DNA of 64,000 nt, from contig JAPTYO010000005.1 of assembly GCA_036873135.1 (NCBI GenBank), positions 5,806,166 to 5,870,165 of the forward strand. The letters are read 5' to 3'. Below the pieces are notes generated by a model. The model was given only the letters and a program-made list of their open reading frames with translations, was not told where the DNA came from and searched no databases. The DNA is from Clarkia xantiana subsp. parviflora (lineage: Eukaryota > Streptophyta > Magnoliopsida > Myrtales > Onagraceae). Numbering within the stretch: the first letter of the stretch is position 1; each line of letters opens with the position of its first letter. A program made the translations under genes and the position numbers. Positions 1-11,231 of the stretch are shown here, piece after piece.

Positions 1-1087
1 AATCATGTGGTTAATTGTTAAGGAGGTAGATAATACATAGTAGTGACAGAGACAACAATTAAAATTCAGGCGGATCTAGACAGCGGCCGATGGGGAAAGT
101 CAGGAGTAGTCGTCGTTGGCTACGACGGTTGAAGATGGATCAGGGTTCGACAGCAGTGGTGGGGGGAATATCAGAAACAAGAAAACATCTGAAAGGTGGG
201 AGCGACTAATCATGTGGTTAATTGGGGGGGGGGGGGGGGGGGGGGCAGTATCAGGAACAAGAAAACAAACTTGGTGACCAAGAGAACTAACATTTTGAAT
301 AAACAGTGGAGGAAGTAATTAATAATTTGGCTATTGGTGGTGGTTGGCAGATTAATGTGCAGCTACAATTAATGAGGCGACAAATAAAGCTTGCGTTGAC
401 TCCAGGCGGTTACTTGTTGGTTGTTGCTAAGGAAACCTTGGTGAAGGGTCTTCTAAAGATGAGAGAGGCAACTTCTCTATGCTCTTGAAAAAAACAAAAA
501 TCCATGAGTTGCTGATTAAAAATTACAAATCCAGGTAAATTTTTCATAAAATAGACTAAAGTTACAATAAATTACATATATATTTTAGTTTATTTAAAAA
601 AAATATCCAATCGAATCACTTTTTTTTTTATATACATACATTAGTGTAAATTCGGTTTATTATTTATGAAAAAATTGATTCAATTTATTTTGAACAATTT
701 GTTCAGTGGAGTTTAAGCTCGATCCAAATTTTAAATTGCCAGTTTGCTGATCCAATCTATCCATCCATCTATTTTTTTTTTTTGGCAAAACAATTCTTAG
801 ATCCTAAATGTTTTTTTTATTAATTAGTAATGAAGAATGTAATAGTAATGACGATCTTATATTCATCTCATTATGTAATGTAGCTCAAGGTATGTTGTAT
901 TTTTCGATAAGTGTTACTGAGCAATCGGCAATGTACCGACCAACGTATCCCTACTAGAGTGTAGTATAAAAAAGAGACGTTTTGCTATATGCAATTTTTC
1001 ATATATTTGACACGTAATATTAGACGAGATCTAATATTTTAATGGTTATGATACTATGACACCTAAGAATTTCAAAATAAAAAATAT
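1..1087. other. Intergenic, no supported gene
   Basis: I see no gene here. A 60-codon open frame at 306-488 has no recognisable domain or splice context. The first 260 bases contain a local duplication: a 17-bp word at 1-17 recurs at 208-224, and a second word around 168-185 recurs near 249-266. A run of 22 G lies at 224-245. The rest is AT-rich and unremarkable. Confidence 0.6.
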
Positions 1088-1094
1088 ATAAATA

Positions 1095-1628
1095 GGGTTA
1101 ATAACTAAAAAACTGTCCAAGGTTTACCCTATGTTAAAATTAGGTGTCTGAAGTTTGAAATGTTAAATTGGACTGTCCCAAGTTTCATTTTTGTTGATAT
1201 TTGGTGTCTCTGCGCGTCTTTTCATCTTCATTCAATCATTTTCATCAACCCACCCACTCACTTATAATTCATCACTCTTTACTTTTTACAAAATCGTCAA
1301 ATTTCACCTGAAAATTGAACATTAAAAAAAAAGTTTCTAGAAGAGTGGTGTGGAGCCATTTTCTAAGGACAACAGAGTGAGATTTACTTGCGCGGATGTG
1401 ACCAACTTCTTAGGTGACGCTCCCGGCAAGATGACGAGAATGGAGTGTGTATGTGAGCTCGAATTTGACTGTCGGTTTCGTCGGAATTGACTTATCTAAA
1501 GTAATCACACCGAGACACCACATTTTAACAAATTTGAAACCTTGGACACTACAGTTTAACATTTGAAACTTCAGACACCTAATTTTAACATAGGATAAAC
1601 CTTGGAAAGTTTTTTAGTTATTAACCTA
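1095..1628. mobile_element. Foldback / long inverted-repeat element (family A)
   Basis: The left end starts GGGTTAATAAC and the right end closes with its inverse, GTTATTAACCTA. The arms pair for about 70 bp with only a few mismatches. A 7-bp word ATAAATA flanks both sides (1088-1094 and 1629-1635) and is a possible target duplication, although it is low complexity. The central part closely resembles the centre of the element at 14270-14780, so the two are one family. No coding capacity is seen. It lies just upstream of the DUF789 gene and could affect its promoter. Confidence 0.7.
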
Positions 1629-1839
1629 ATAAATATAGCACCACTTACTCACCCTAGCATAAATTTGGATTATCTTAACCTTCCTTATCACGTGCTGCTT
1701 GCGACTGTCATTGACTTGGTAGCCTTCACTACATACATTATTTAAGCCCTCCACTTTTTTCCATTGATCTGCTCAAGCCGCTCTAAATCCTCCTTCGTTC
1801 CAACTTTGATCCTTCCATTGACCTTGCCGCTCACTGATA

Positions 1840-4216
1840 ATGCGCAACTCTGCCAAGACTCGGCCTCACTCAGACCACCGATTCTACTATCCTCCAGCTG
1901 TTCGGCGGCACCAGGAACAGCAGCTCTTGCTTCAGCAGCAGCATAAGGTCGATTCCCGGCCGCAGACGGCAGATTCGGAGGCCACCACCGCTCGGGACGA
2001 TTCGGATGACTCGACATTGTCTAGGGCCAACTCCGTCTGCTCCTCGCCGACTCGGAGAGCCAATTTGACGTATTTGGATCGGCTGGTGGAGTCCGTCACC
2101 CCTTCGGTCCGAGCTCATTTCTTGCCGGAGGTATGATTTGAGAGTATTACTTTACCTACTTCCGCCGTTGTCAATTGATTGCAACGCGTATTTACAAAAA
2201 AAAAATTGATTAAATTGATTTATTCGTAGAGGCAATTTTGTTGATTTTGTCACAGCTTTGGTAAGTTTAGAAGCGATTCGAGTGAGAATGGAGCATCATT
2301 GATTGCTGCAATTAAGTTTTGCGTTCTGGAGAGATTATCTGTCTACAGTTAATCCGCCTTACTAATTTGATGCTTATCTTTTTAATTGCTGCTATTGGTT
2401 TGCTGTGAAGTTAGAGGTTGAAGATACTAATCACCTTCTGTTTGAGTCCTGGACAGCAGAGTTTTTATTTTTTAGTTTTACTTTTGGTGTCAATTTAGCA
2501 CAATTGACTGCTACTTTTTAACTAATTATGTAAGATAGAAATCACCTTATGCAGGATTGTAATTCTGTTCTATTCATGGTTTATGTTTAGCACAAGTGGA
2601 TGCGTATCTTTAAATTTTGTGCATATGGTTATTTGCTTGCTGTGAAATTAGATATTTAGCATAGTAATGATCTTCTACTTTACATAGTCAGTTTAGTACA
2701 ATCAAACTGGGTAAATAACTGCTGTGCTTCTTGTCGCTGAATCTAATTACAGGCATACAGAGTTTTAGGAGGTCTGGTCCTCAATCCGAACTCTATATTT
2801 GTATATGTTTTGAAGATACTCTTTCACTTTTGTATAGGTGAGAGCAAGAGGTCGGCAGAGAAAGGAAGCTGAATCAAAACAATATTTTTTTCTCGTTGAC
2901 TTTTGGGAATCATTCAGTGAATGGAGTGTATATGGAGTGGGAGTACCCTTGGAGCTAAATGGAATTGAACCTGCCCAACAATACTATGTTCCATCATTGT
3001 CTGGAATACAACTCTATGTAGACCAACATAGAACAAGGTGAGCGTACTACTGCATTCTAAATTATTTTAACTTCTTTAATATGGCGTAGAATTCACCTCA
3101 TGCATAATTGGTCTTATTCCTGCATGCCCAGTTCTGGATGATGATATATAGTGTACTATATGATCAAGTTCGTTCTGCATGCTCAGTTCTAGTGGACGAT
3201 GTTGTGTAATATATGTTTAAGCTAATTTGCTTTTATTTTCAGAAGTGATGCAGAGTATTTGAGAGAGCCGAGTAGCTGGGGCAACACTGATTACGAGGTG
3301 GGAGGACAATGCAAAGATGGTGTTGATGACATATGGAGACAACTGGAAGTCATGAACTTGAATTCCCGTCAGATGAATGGATTCAAGCTTCCATTGAGTT
3401 CATCAAGAATGGAGGGAGCAAACACATGTAGCTCAGTTAATGTGCAACTAGTCTTCGAATACTTTGAGTATGAAAAACCACACAATCGGAGACCTTTATA
3501 TGACCAGGCAAGTTAAGAGATCTTCAATATGTATATATTTGAAGTCATTAACTTGATTCACATTTGCATTCTTTCGTACAATTGCAACCCAACTTATGAT
3601 TATATTCACCTCCTCAGATCTCACTCCTAGCTTCTCAATTTCCGGATCTGAAAAAGTATAGAAGTTGTGATTTGTCACCTGAAAGTTGGATTTCTGTTGC
3701 ATGGTAAGATTCTTTGTGAAACTTTTAAGTGGTCGTTTCTTATTTGTTAGAGTTCATTTATTTCAGTTTTCTTTTTAATGATCTTAATCTGTACTTGTGA
3801 ACAGGTACCCAATTTACAGAATACCAGTTGGTCCAACTTTACAAAATATGGATGCATCTTTTCTGACGTTCTATTCTCTATCTACAACTTCAAAAAGTAC
3901 ACACTCACCCTATCGCCCCACAAGTTTTAGCACGTGTCCATCCACTGTATTGATTTTATGTAGTAGTCTTCTAATTTGGTATTCTTTATTGGTTGGTACA
4001 GGCAAAGTTGACTCACAGTCTACTAACAAGCTAAGCATACCCGTATTTGGCCTTGCATCATATAAGCTAAGGGGCTCGATGTTGATGCCAAACAACTCTC
4101 AAGAATCTCAGGAGGCAAACTCTCTAGTCCAAGTTGCTGATGATTGGCTCCGACGCTTACATGTGCATCTTCCCGACTATGAGTTCTTCATGTCGCACAA
4201 CCCAAATGGGAGATGA
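1840..4216 (+). CDS. DUF789 family protein
   Basis: Six exons join in phase into about 382 aa: 1840-2130, 2838-3037, 3243-3507, 3618-3703, 3805-3896 and 4002-4216. The product matches what I know of plant DUF789 proteins. It has a Ser/Arg-rich, low-complexity N-terminus, then [44 protein letters not shown], a variable linker with [40 protein letters not shown] and a C-terminal PDYEFFMSH. The role of the family is unknown; I see no signal peptide or membrane segment. Intron 3 has a GC donor (CAG/GCAAGT at 3508) instead of GT. Intron 5 is short and has no stop codon in frame, so an unspliced reading stays open. The start is the first ATG of an open exon with no strong competitor; the N-terminus is the least certain part. 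The gene converges on the COBRA-like gene, leaving about 300 bp between the stop codons. Confidence 0.9.
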
Positions 4217-4515
4217 TTATTTTAGATTGTGTTAGTTAGTGCTATAGGTATGATGATGAATTTTGGGTAGTTGGGTTTTTGAAGGAAAATATTAGATAGA
4301 TGTGCGGTTGGTTCTTGTATATTGGCCTTGAGCCCTTGACGGTATACTTGTAACTAGACTTACTCACCTAATCCTACACTAAATTGTTGTGTTTCCGGTA
4401 TCACGAGATTCATATGAAGTTGTAGTCTGTAGATAATGTAATATTTTGTGTGAGGATGAGGTTTTGATGCAAAGCAAAAGACTTTCTTCTATGAAGTCAC
4501 ATAATAATGATATAA

Positions 4516-7500
4516 TCACAAAATCATGCTTAGAAGAGAACCAACTACAACAACAGTAATAGTGGTTTTAATTTTGCCTCCATTGCTGGGGATGATTGTG
4601 GGGAGCGCACATTCCTCCCCATTGAACATCACTCTTGTCGGAAACCCATCTCCCGCGACCACGTTGATGTACGGTGTCCTCTTCTTTGTGAACAAGATGA
4701 CCGATTGTTGCGACCCAGGAAAGGGAGGATTCTTCTTCGGGTTCTTCGCTTCTGTCTTTGCAAGTATGTAGTTTTGACCGGGTAATCCCTTCATGAAAAT
4801 CGTGTCTTCGTATGAGGATAGAAGACTCCCGTTGAATGAGTACACCTCCTCGAACCCTAAGCGAGCCATGTTGAGCTGCACGGTAGCGAACCAATCTATG
4901 TATTGGGTCTCACCCCAATTGAATATAGTCAACCTCGCAGTCCACCCTTTCTTGTAGTCCGATAACACATGCCAGTTGATACTGACTCCACAGTTGTCCC
5001 CACAGGGCAAGGGGTTAGGCACGACACGATCCTTCAACTCTGCCCAGGCTACGGCCATGACAGTTCGGTTCTCGAATGGAAGTAGGGCTGTGTGTGTATC
5101 TGTAAGAATGGCCGGAGCGGTGGTACTACAAGTGTTGCTTGGAGTTGGAGAGGTGTCGCATCCGCAAGCGCATGTATTGCAAGGGACAACCGAGTCGTTG
5201 TAGAAAGCCGAAAAGGAAACACAACACTTGGGAGGGTCCTTTGGTCTTGTAATGTTGCAAACTACTTGCCAACTAGAGACCGCTTCGACCAGCGAGGACA
5301 AACCGCTAGGGTTATCGTGCATGCTCGGGCTTACGAGGACTGGGTTCTGACAGACATAATCCGAGCTCATTGTCCCGTTGATCCTCCAGTTGACCGGTGG
5401 GAACAGTGCGGTGCGGTTCAAATCCGGCAGCATCTTATAGACCTGCATCTCAAAGGCCGACGTTGACTTGGTCAAGTCCATCTGGGGCGGTAGGATGGTC
5501 CCGTTCCTACAACACGACGGGACCATCCCGAGACTCGTATCGTTCGCCCTATCAATGGGCAGGTCGATAATTTTGGGCTTCCTCTCGCAATTCAACACCT
5601 GAGAGAACATTTTATCCACATTTTTATGTATTCATATTACACATAAATATTATAACAAAAATTTGAAATTTAAACTTCATTTTAATTTTTTTTTAATTTA
5701 AAAAATCATGGATCCGCCACTGACTGACCTGAGAAAAGTCGAGCTCCTTATAGTACTGACCTGGGCGGCCGAACACGCATTCGGTGGTGTCGACTACAGT
5801 AGGATAAGCTCCTCTCATGGAGTAGATGAACTCGTCCCTCTTCCACTCCCAACTTAACTTCCAGTTCTCGAGGCGACCGAGAGGATTGTGGTTAGAGATG
5901 GTGATGTGGGCAAAGTAATTGTTGTCGTACGCTTTGGTCACGTCGTACATGATTATAAGATCTCCTTTCTGTCGTGGGGAGAACTCGTCGGCCGGAGTTT
6001 GGTTCGGGTTTGAGTTCATTCCGTGAATGCAACATACCGCCATTCTGGAGTTCTCTGCACATAATGTACAGCGTACATGATAAATCCATGTAGGTAAGTC
6101 GTTAGAGTTCGACACCAAAATCTCGAAATTTTCTAATTTGAGACAAATGTAATATAATTAAAAAAAAAAAAAGGTTAATAATCAAATATCTACCCGAACT
6201 TAGACCCGATTATAAACAACTAGCCGGACTTTAGTTGTTTCGAATTGGCTATCTGAATTTCTAATCTCCGAGCAAATTGCTACCTTTTATAATTTCCATT
6301 AAATTGAACAACAACAAAGCAGGTGATGTGGCCAAACAATGTGTAGCTAAGATGATTTTTCTTCAAGAAAATGAAAAAACTGCATCAAAATACATTCAAT
6401 TGGACGCTTAATTGAAAAATACTGATAGAATTTGGTGGAGGTCCAATTAAGCGTCAAATTAATGTATTTCGCTGCAGTTGGAGCTTCTTAATATAAAACG
6501 TCATGTCATTATATTATTACAGTAAAATTTTAGGGTGTTTTTAGTAATTTTTAAAAGTATTTTCCATTCAAGACTAACAGGAAGGTGGGCGGAGCTAACT
6601 TTTTGCACAATATAGAAAGTTTAGCTAGCAATTTGCTATAAAAATAATTATGGCTAACAATTTGCACATTCATATAAAAATTATCTAGCAACTTAGTAAT
6701 TAGGTTTTAAACCCGACATGAGAGCATCCACAATTGTTTTACGTAAATTGTATTTTTTAAAATTGTCACGTAGACATTTATGTAGAATTTAAGTAATACC
6801 TAAAGTTAAAGATATACATAAATAATATTTATTATCCAATGATTTTACTTAACTATATTTCTTTAATATATTTTTATTATAAAAAAATTTCAATAACCAC
6901 CAATAAGATATTAGCATTAAGGGTTAACATGTCTTTTGGTCCATGATGTTAGATCATTTTTGGGTTTTGGTCCATAATGTTTTTTTTTCCTAGTTTTGGT
7001 ACCATATGTTTGCAGATTTTTCTAGTTTTGGTCCGACCGTTACATTCCGTTCATTTTTTCCGTTAATTGACATGTGCAAGTCACGTGATCCACCCTAAAT
7101 TTTCAATTTTGTTTAAATTTGGGAGAATTGACCCATGTTTAGGGTGTCAATTCCCCCAAATTTGAATTTTTTTTTTTGAAAGTTTAGGGTGGATCACGTG
7201 ACTTGCACACATGTCACTTAACGGAAAAATGGACGGAATGTAACGGTCGAACCAAAACTAGAAAAATCTGTAAACATATGATATCAAAACTAGGCAAAAA
7301 AAAAACACAATGGACCAAAACCCAAAAGTGGTCAAACATCATAGTAAAAAAAACCTATTAACCCTAACATTAATTATAAAATGAATTAATTTATAATAAA
7401 AAAATAATTACGTAATACATAGTGCATTCCTTAAATTTAAGGAATGTATTATCTAAAAATAGGTATGTCTCATTTTTAAAGAATGCTATGTAAAACCATT

Positions 7501-10049
7501 GTAGCGCGTTTTTATACATTTTACATAAAAAATTTGTTTAAGTCACATTTAAGTAATATACTATGTAATACCATTGTGGATGCTCCAACAATAAATAAAT
7601 AAATAAATAAATAAAGAGAAAATTGGTAAAAATGATACCTTGGGCGGGGAAATTGGAACAGGAGTAGCCATGGTTTACTAGTCTTAAACTCTCAGGTAAG
7701 GAATTATTATTGTTGGAGACACCGAACTCTGTACCCACCAACTGAACCACCGCACTCGTCTGAGCCGTATCCCCTGCCGTCTCGATCGCAGTTTTAAGGT
7801 CTCCGTTCGGAAACCCAGCCAGTACCGTCCCGTTCCCAACACGAGCCGGAAGCGAGGTTCCGTCCGCGAGAACCGCGTTACTAGCCGACACCAATACCTC
7901 ATTGTACCTAAACCCTACATAAACCTGCCATGACTTTACCTCTTGGATCCCATTGTTGACCACCGTAAGAGTGGACGTAAACCTGCATGCATGCATATAA
8001 GGATCCGGCCGGCTACATTACTAACCAACTATCATACTTTTCCAAGGGTTAATTGTACTTTTGATATGTACTTTTCCAAGACTAAATTACATAAAAAGTT
8101 ATGAATGTATTTAGAGATTAAAATGAACAAAATAAAAAATTTAGAGTGGATCACGTGACTTGTATGTATTATTTAACGGCCAACTAATAGATTGACCAAA
8201 AACAACAAAGTTCAAATGGTTGATACCAATAGTACACACAAAAAAAATATTTTGTAACAAAAGTCACATTTTGTCAAACATATGGTATCAAAAGTACATT
8301 TTACTTTAAAAAAGAAATTAGGATAAAAACTTTGAAAAGTTATTTTATATATATGTCAAGATTAGGACTCTAATGACTTTTAAAAAATCCGTAAAAAAAT
8401 CTTTATTTTTAATGGGTTAACGCAATTTACAAATAGCTATATGAATTTTTTTTTTTTTAAATGGTCACCATAATATTCAATTTCTGAGCAAATTGTTAGC
8501 TCTATTTCAATTCCCGTCAAAATGGTCAGAAAATAAGCAGGTTTCCGCCACATGTAGTTTTTTCATGTATACCCAAGATGGATGCATATAATAAATGAAA
8601 GTATTGCAACGAAATACCTTAAATTGGATGCTCAATTGGACTTCCGCCCAATTCGAACGGTGTCTTTCGGTTGAGCATCCAACCAAATGTATTTCGTTAC
8701 AATATTTTCAGTTTATATTTGAATCTATCTTGGATACACATAAAAAGACCCTACATGGCAGAAACATGCTCATTTCATGTTTAATTTGACGGGAATTCAA
8801 ATATATGCAACATTTTGCTCGGAAATTAAAAGTTCGGATATCCAATTTTAAAAAAAGATTAAAATTCGAATTGCGATTTACAAATTGGTTAAAATTCAGG
8901 TAGCAATTTGATTATTAACTCTATAATGATAAGGGTTTATAGGTCTTTTGGTACCCTATGTTTGCCCACTTTTGGCTTTTGGTACCACATGTTTGGTTTT
9001 GCCTGTTTTTGGTACCATACGTTTGCCAATTGTATACTTTTGGTCCGATCGTTCGTTGACCGTTAAATAGTCACGTGATTTGCACATGCCTAGCCCCAAA
9101 TTTTGATTTTGTTCAGTTTAGTCCTCAATTTTTTTCCTAACTTTTTATTATTGCAATTTAGCCCTTAAATATTTTTAACCGCACCCTAGAACTAAATTTA
9201 CCTAGTCATGATCCGACCCATGGCTAGGTCGGACCAGGGCTAGGGTCACCGGACCCGGGCGACCCTAACCATGGTCCGACCTAGCCATGGTTCGAACCAT
9301 GGCTAGGTCAGACCATGGTTAGGGTCACCTGGGTCCGGCGACCTAGCCATGGTTCGACCTAGCCATGGGTCGGACCATGGCTAGGTTAATTTAGCAATTG
9401 GGTTCAATTGACCCAATTAGACCCTAATGCTAAATTGACCTAACCATGGTCTGTGTCATGACTAGATCGGATCATGGTTAGGGTTTCCGGGTCCGGTGAC
9501 CCTAGCCATGGTCTGACCTAGCCATAGGTCGGACCATGACTATGTCAATTTAGTCCTAGGATGCGTTTGAAAATGTTTAAGGGTCAAATTGCAAAAATAT
9601 AAAATTAGCACAAAAAATTTGAGGACTAAACTGAACAAAATCAAAATTTGGGGCTAGGCATGTGCAAGTCACGTGGCTATTTAACGGTCAACCCCGGTCA
9701 ACTAACGGCCGGACCAAAAGTGTATAATTGGCAAACATATGGTACAAAAAATAGGCAAAACCAAACATGTGGTAACAAAAGCTAAAATGAATAAACATAA
9801 AATACCAAAATACCTATAAACCCTAATGTTAAACATGAATGATATATAATCTCTAGAGTGAGTCTATATATAAGCAAACCTGTAGGGTTGGTTAGTGGGT
9901 TCCGTGGGGGCGATGGGGGTGCCACCTATGTAGTTGTATGAGATTAGAACGCCATTGCAGAGTGTGGTCTGCGCGAGCGAAGCCCTTACAGACGCTAACA
10001 AAATTACGAGCAGGGAGAAGAAGAAGGAAGGCATAGGTTTTGTGGTCAA
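4516..10049 (-). CDS. COBRA-like GPI-anchored protein, COBL7-type
   Basis: Four exons on the minus strand (9880-10049, 7639-7982, 5729-6054, 4516-5598) join in phase into 640 aa. The chain starts with a signal peptide (FFFSLLVILLASVRASLA). It then has the N-terminal extension typical of the COBL7-11 subgroup (STLTVVNNG, SWQVYVGFRYNEVLVSA), followed by the COBRA domain with DEFSPRQKGDLIIMYDV, NHNPLGRLENWKLSWEW, the CCVS motif at about 405-408, a Cys-rich CNTCACGC stretch and PLPCGDNCGVSINWH. The C-terminus ends in a short hydrophobic tail after SNGG, consistent with a GPI-attachment signal. Family members act at the outer plasma membrane and wall in cellulose deposition and oriented growth; the subgroup role here is inferred. 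Introns 1 (1.9 kb) and 2 (1.6 kb) are packed with foldback elements and a MITE. MTTKPM is the first ATG; a second in-frame ATG five codons on is also possible. Confidence 0.93.
6170..6721. mobile_element. Foldback-like element in COBL intron 2 (family B)
   Basis: It starts with GGTTAATAATCAAAT and closes with a loosely inverse end. The outer arms have diverged. The clear part is an inner palindrome at about 6380-6475, whose arms share ATACATTnAATT and GACGCTTAATTG. The element at 8414-8922 has an inner palindrome of the same kind, so both look like one family. No coding capacity. Confidence 0.45.
6722..7585. mobile_element. MITE with GAGCATCCACAAT terminal inverted repeats
   Basis: The left end GAGCATCCACAATTG and the inverse of the right end (GAGCATCCACAATGG) form a terminal inverted repeat of about 20 bp with few mismatches. 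The type of terminus suggests a hAT-like non-autonomous element. The flanking 8 bp (CGACATGA and CAACAATA) match at only five positions, so the target duplication is decayed or absent. A separate foldback element is nested inside (6921-7364). An (AAAT)n microsatellite follows directly at about 7590-7615. Confidence 0.55.
6921..7364. mobile_element. Foldback element nested in the intron-2 MITE (family C)
   Basis: The two halves are inverse copies: GGGTTAACATG at the left and its counterpart ending TTAACCC at the right. Paired blocks include TTTTGGTCCA, TTTTTCTAGTTTTGGT, a CACGTG-containing block and an AATTTGGG block near the centre. It is non-coding. The same vocabulary (TTTTGGTACC, CACGTGAC) recurs at 8933-9823 and, as a half copy, at 21760-21960. 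Confidence 0.7.
8414..8922. mobile_element. Foldback element in COBL intron 1 (family B)
   Basis: GGGTTAACGCAATTTAC at the left pairs loosely with the right end (GCAATTTGATTATTAACTC). An inner palindrome at about 8600-8705 pairs well through CGAAATACnTT and TTGGATGCTCAA. It is related to the element at 6170-6721. No coding capacity. Confidence 0.6.
8933..9823. mobile_element. Foldback element with internal palindrome array (family C)
   Basis: The arms run from GGGTTTATAGG to CCTATAAACCC. They pair over blocks such as TTTTGGTACC, GTTTGGTTTTGCC, CATACGTTTGCC and CACGTGAC. Between the arms, at 9202-9545, lies a set of short units built on CCATGGCTAGGTCGGACC in both orientations. The element fills almost half of COBL intron 1 and has no open frame. 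Confidence 0.75.
9202..9545. repeat. Array of direct and inverted CCATGGCTAGGTC units
   Basis: At least ten copies of a short unit around CCATGG(T/C)..GACCTAGCC appear in alternating orientation, mixed with AGGGTCACC(G)GG words. Because CCATGG is its own inverse and the units alternate, the stretch could fold into several competing hairpins. It forms the centre of the foldback element at 8933-9823. Confidence 0.75.
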
Positions 10050-10153
10050 GTCTTAATTTGAAGCTGATTCGGACCTTCCTATGTAGTAGTTTATGTGTGA
10101 CATATAGAAGGTTGAAGGAATCTATAAGAAGAGGAGTTGGAGTTGGAAAATTT

Positions 10154-10163
10154 ATTATATATT
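10154..10163 (-). promoter_or_regulatory. Possible TATA box of the COBRA-like gene
   Basis: On the minus strand a TATATAATA-like stretch lies about 105 bp upstream of the first ATG. It would place the transcription start near 10125. This rests on sequence and spacing only, in an AT-rich area. Confidence 0.3.
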
Positions 10164-10274
10164 TATGCTTCAAAATGGAGAGCCGGCTTGGATGGACATG
10201 CAGAGAAAGAATTGGTCTCTTCTTTGGTCGGACAACTTAATATATTCATTAATAACTAAACTCCTACTTAAATT

Positions 10275-10529
10275 TTAATTTTAGGGTTAAAGAACATAAT
10301 AGGGGCCTGAATGATTGCCCATGTTGCCAAGAGGGGTCTGAATTGAAAAATGATATTATTAACGGCCTGAATTTTGAGTTATGTTTATATGAGAGGTCTC
10401 CGTCTATTTTTTCTGTTAAAAGTGACGGAAAGTGGTCATGTGACCGAAAATAAACTGAAAACCCGAAAATGCCCTCCGACCAAAGTGTGCCCCTCACATG
10501 CTTGACCTAAAAAGACGAAAATACCTTTT
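10275..10529. other. Possible left part of a GGGTTAA-type repeat
   Basis: It starts with AGGGTTAAAGAACATAATAG, the same kind of terminus as the foldback elements in this window. I could not find a matching right arm, so it may be truncated. It runs into the minisatellite at 10530. No gene is seen. Confidence 0.35.
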
Positions 10530-10640
10530 AAGCCACCACGGCTCCGGCGACCACCACCACCACCCCGACTCCGGCGACCACCACCCGACTCCGGCGACCA
10601 CCACCCAGCTCCGGCGACCACCACCCCGACTCCGGCGACC
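10530..10640. repeat. GC-rich minisatellite, about 20-24 bp unit
   Basis: About five imperfect copies of a unit reading CTCCGGCGACCACCACCC follow one another. Open frames on the minus strand here are a product of this repeat (Ser/Gly/Trp-rich in one frame, Val/Ala-rich in another) and are not treated as genes. GC content contrasts sharply with the AT-rich surroundings. Confidence 0.75.
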
Positions 10641-10699
10641 GCCAAAAAAGCTCTGATCGAAGCTTTTTTGGCGGTCGCCGGAGTCGTGTGGTGGTCGCC
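10614..10699. repeat. Long hairpin with a perfect 26-bp stem
   Basis: From 10627 to 10686 two 26-base arms are exact reverse complements around an 8-base loop (CTGATCGA). Outward, the pairing goes on to about 40 bp with one or two mismatches, using the flanking minisatellite. The inner arm contains GCGACCGCCAAAAAAGCT. It may give rise to small RNAs if transcribed; this is inference. Confidence 0.8.
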
Positions 10700-11228
10700 G
10701 GATCTGTGGCTCCGATCGGGGCCACATAGAGCTCCGTCCCTACCCACGTGACCTAGCCCACTCCATTAGGATTCAGCGGGGACGGACGCCGCCAAAGTAG
10801 AGCTCCGGATGGAAGAGGGAGACTAGATCTGTGGGAGCATGTGCGGAGGTGTGAGGGGAGAGGGAGCCCGGATCTGTGGGATAGGGAGCCCAGATCTGGT
10901 CGGTGAGCTCGTTGTAGATTTCGGCCGTGTCGGACTTATCGTTGTTGGCCTTCTACGAGTCAGACTCGGCCGTGTCGGACTCGTTGCTTCGCCACGAGTC
11001 CGGTGCTGCGACTGCGGAGTGGGGAGTTGGGTCTGGTGTGGGTTTGTACTTTGTAGGAAAGCATATCATCGTTAATGGTGGGGTTGAGGCTTGCCGGAGG
11101 AAATAGCTTCCTTTCTGTTTTAACTTCTCTATCATCATGAACAAATTGAAGAAGAAGGTTTTACCTTCCTCTCCTGGCGGCTTCATTAGAATTTAGGATT
11201 ATTTTTTTTTGTTTTTTCTTTAGTTTTT
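10700..11228. other. Intergenic, no supported gene
   Basis: Moderately GC-rich and repetitive at 10840-11030, with GATCTGTGGGA and TCGGCCGTGTCGGACT each occurring twice. Short open frames on both strands have no recognisable domain. I see no splice or domain evidence for a gene. Confidence 0.5.
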
Positions 11229-11231
11229 TTA

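Noticed and set aside
306..488. 60-codon open frame on the plus strand
   Set aside because: No domain, no splice context and low complexity; length is expected by chance in such DNA.
3797..4216. Single 139-codon frame as a separate gene
   Set aside because: It is exons 5 and 6 of the DUF789 gene read through an intron without stops; splice signals at 3897 and 4001 and family sequence show the join.
9202..9545. CRISPR-like array
   Set aside because: Units alternate in orientation, spacers are not unique, and the context is an intron of a plant gene.
10436..10747. Overlapping Gly/Ser/Arg-rich frames on the minus strand
   Set aside because: They are translations of the GC-rich minisatellite and hairpin in three frames; none has a start context or domain.
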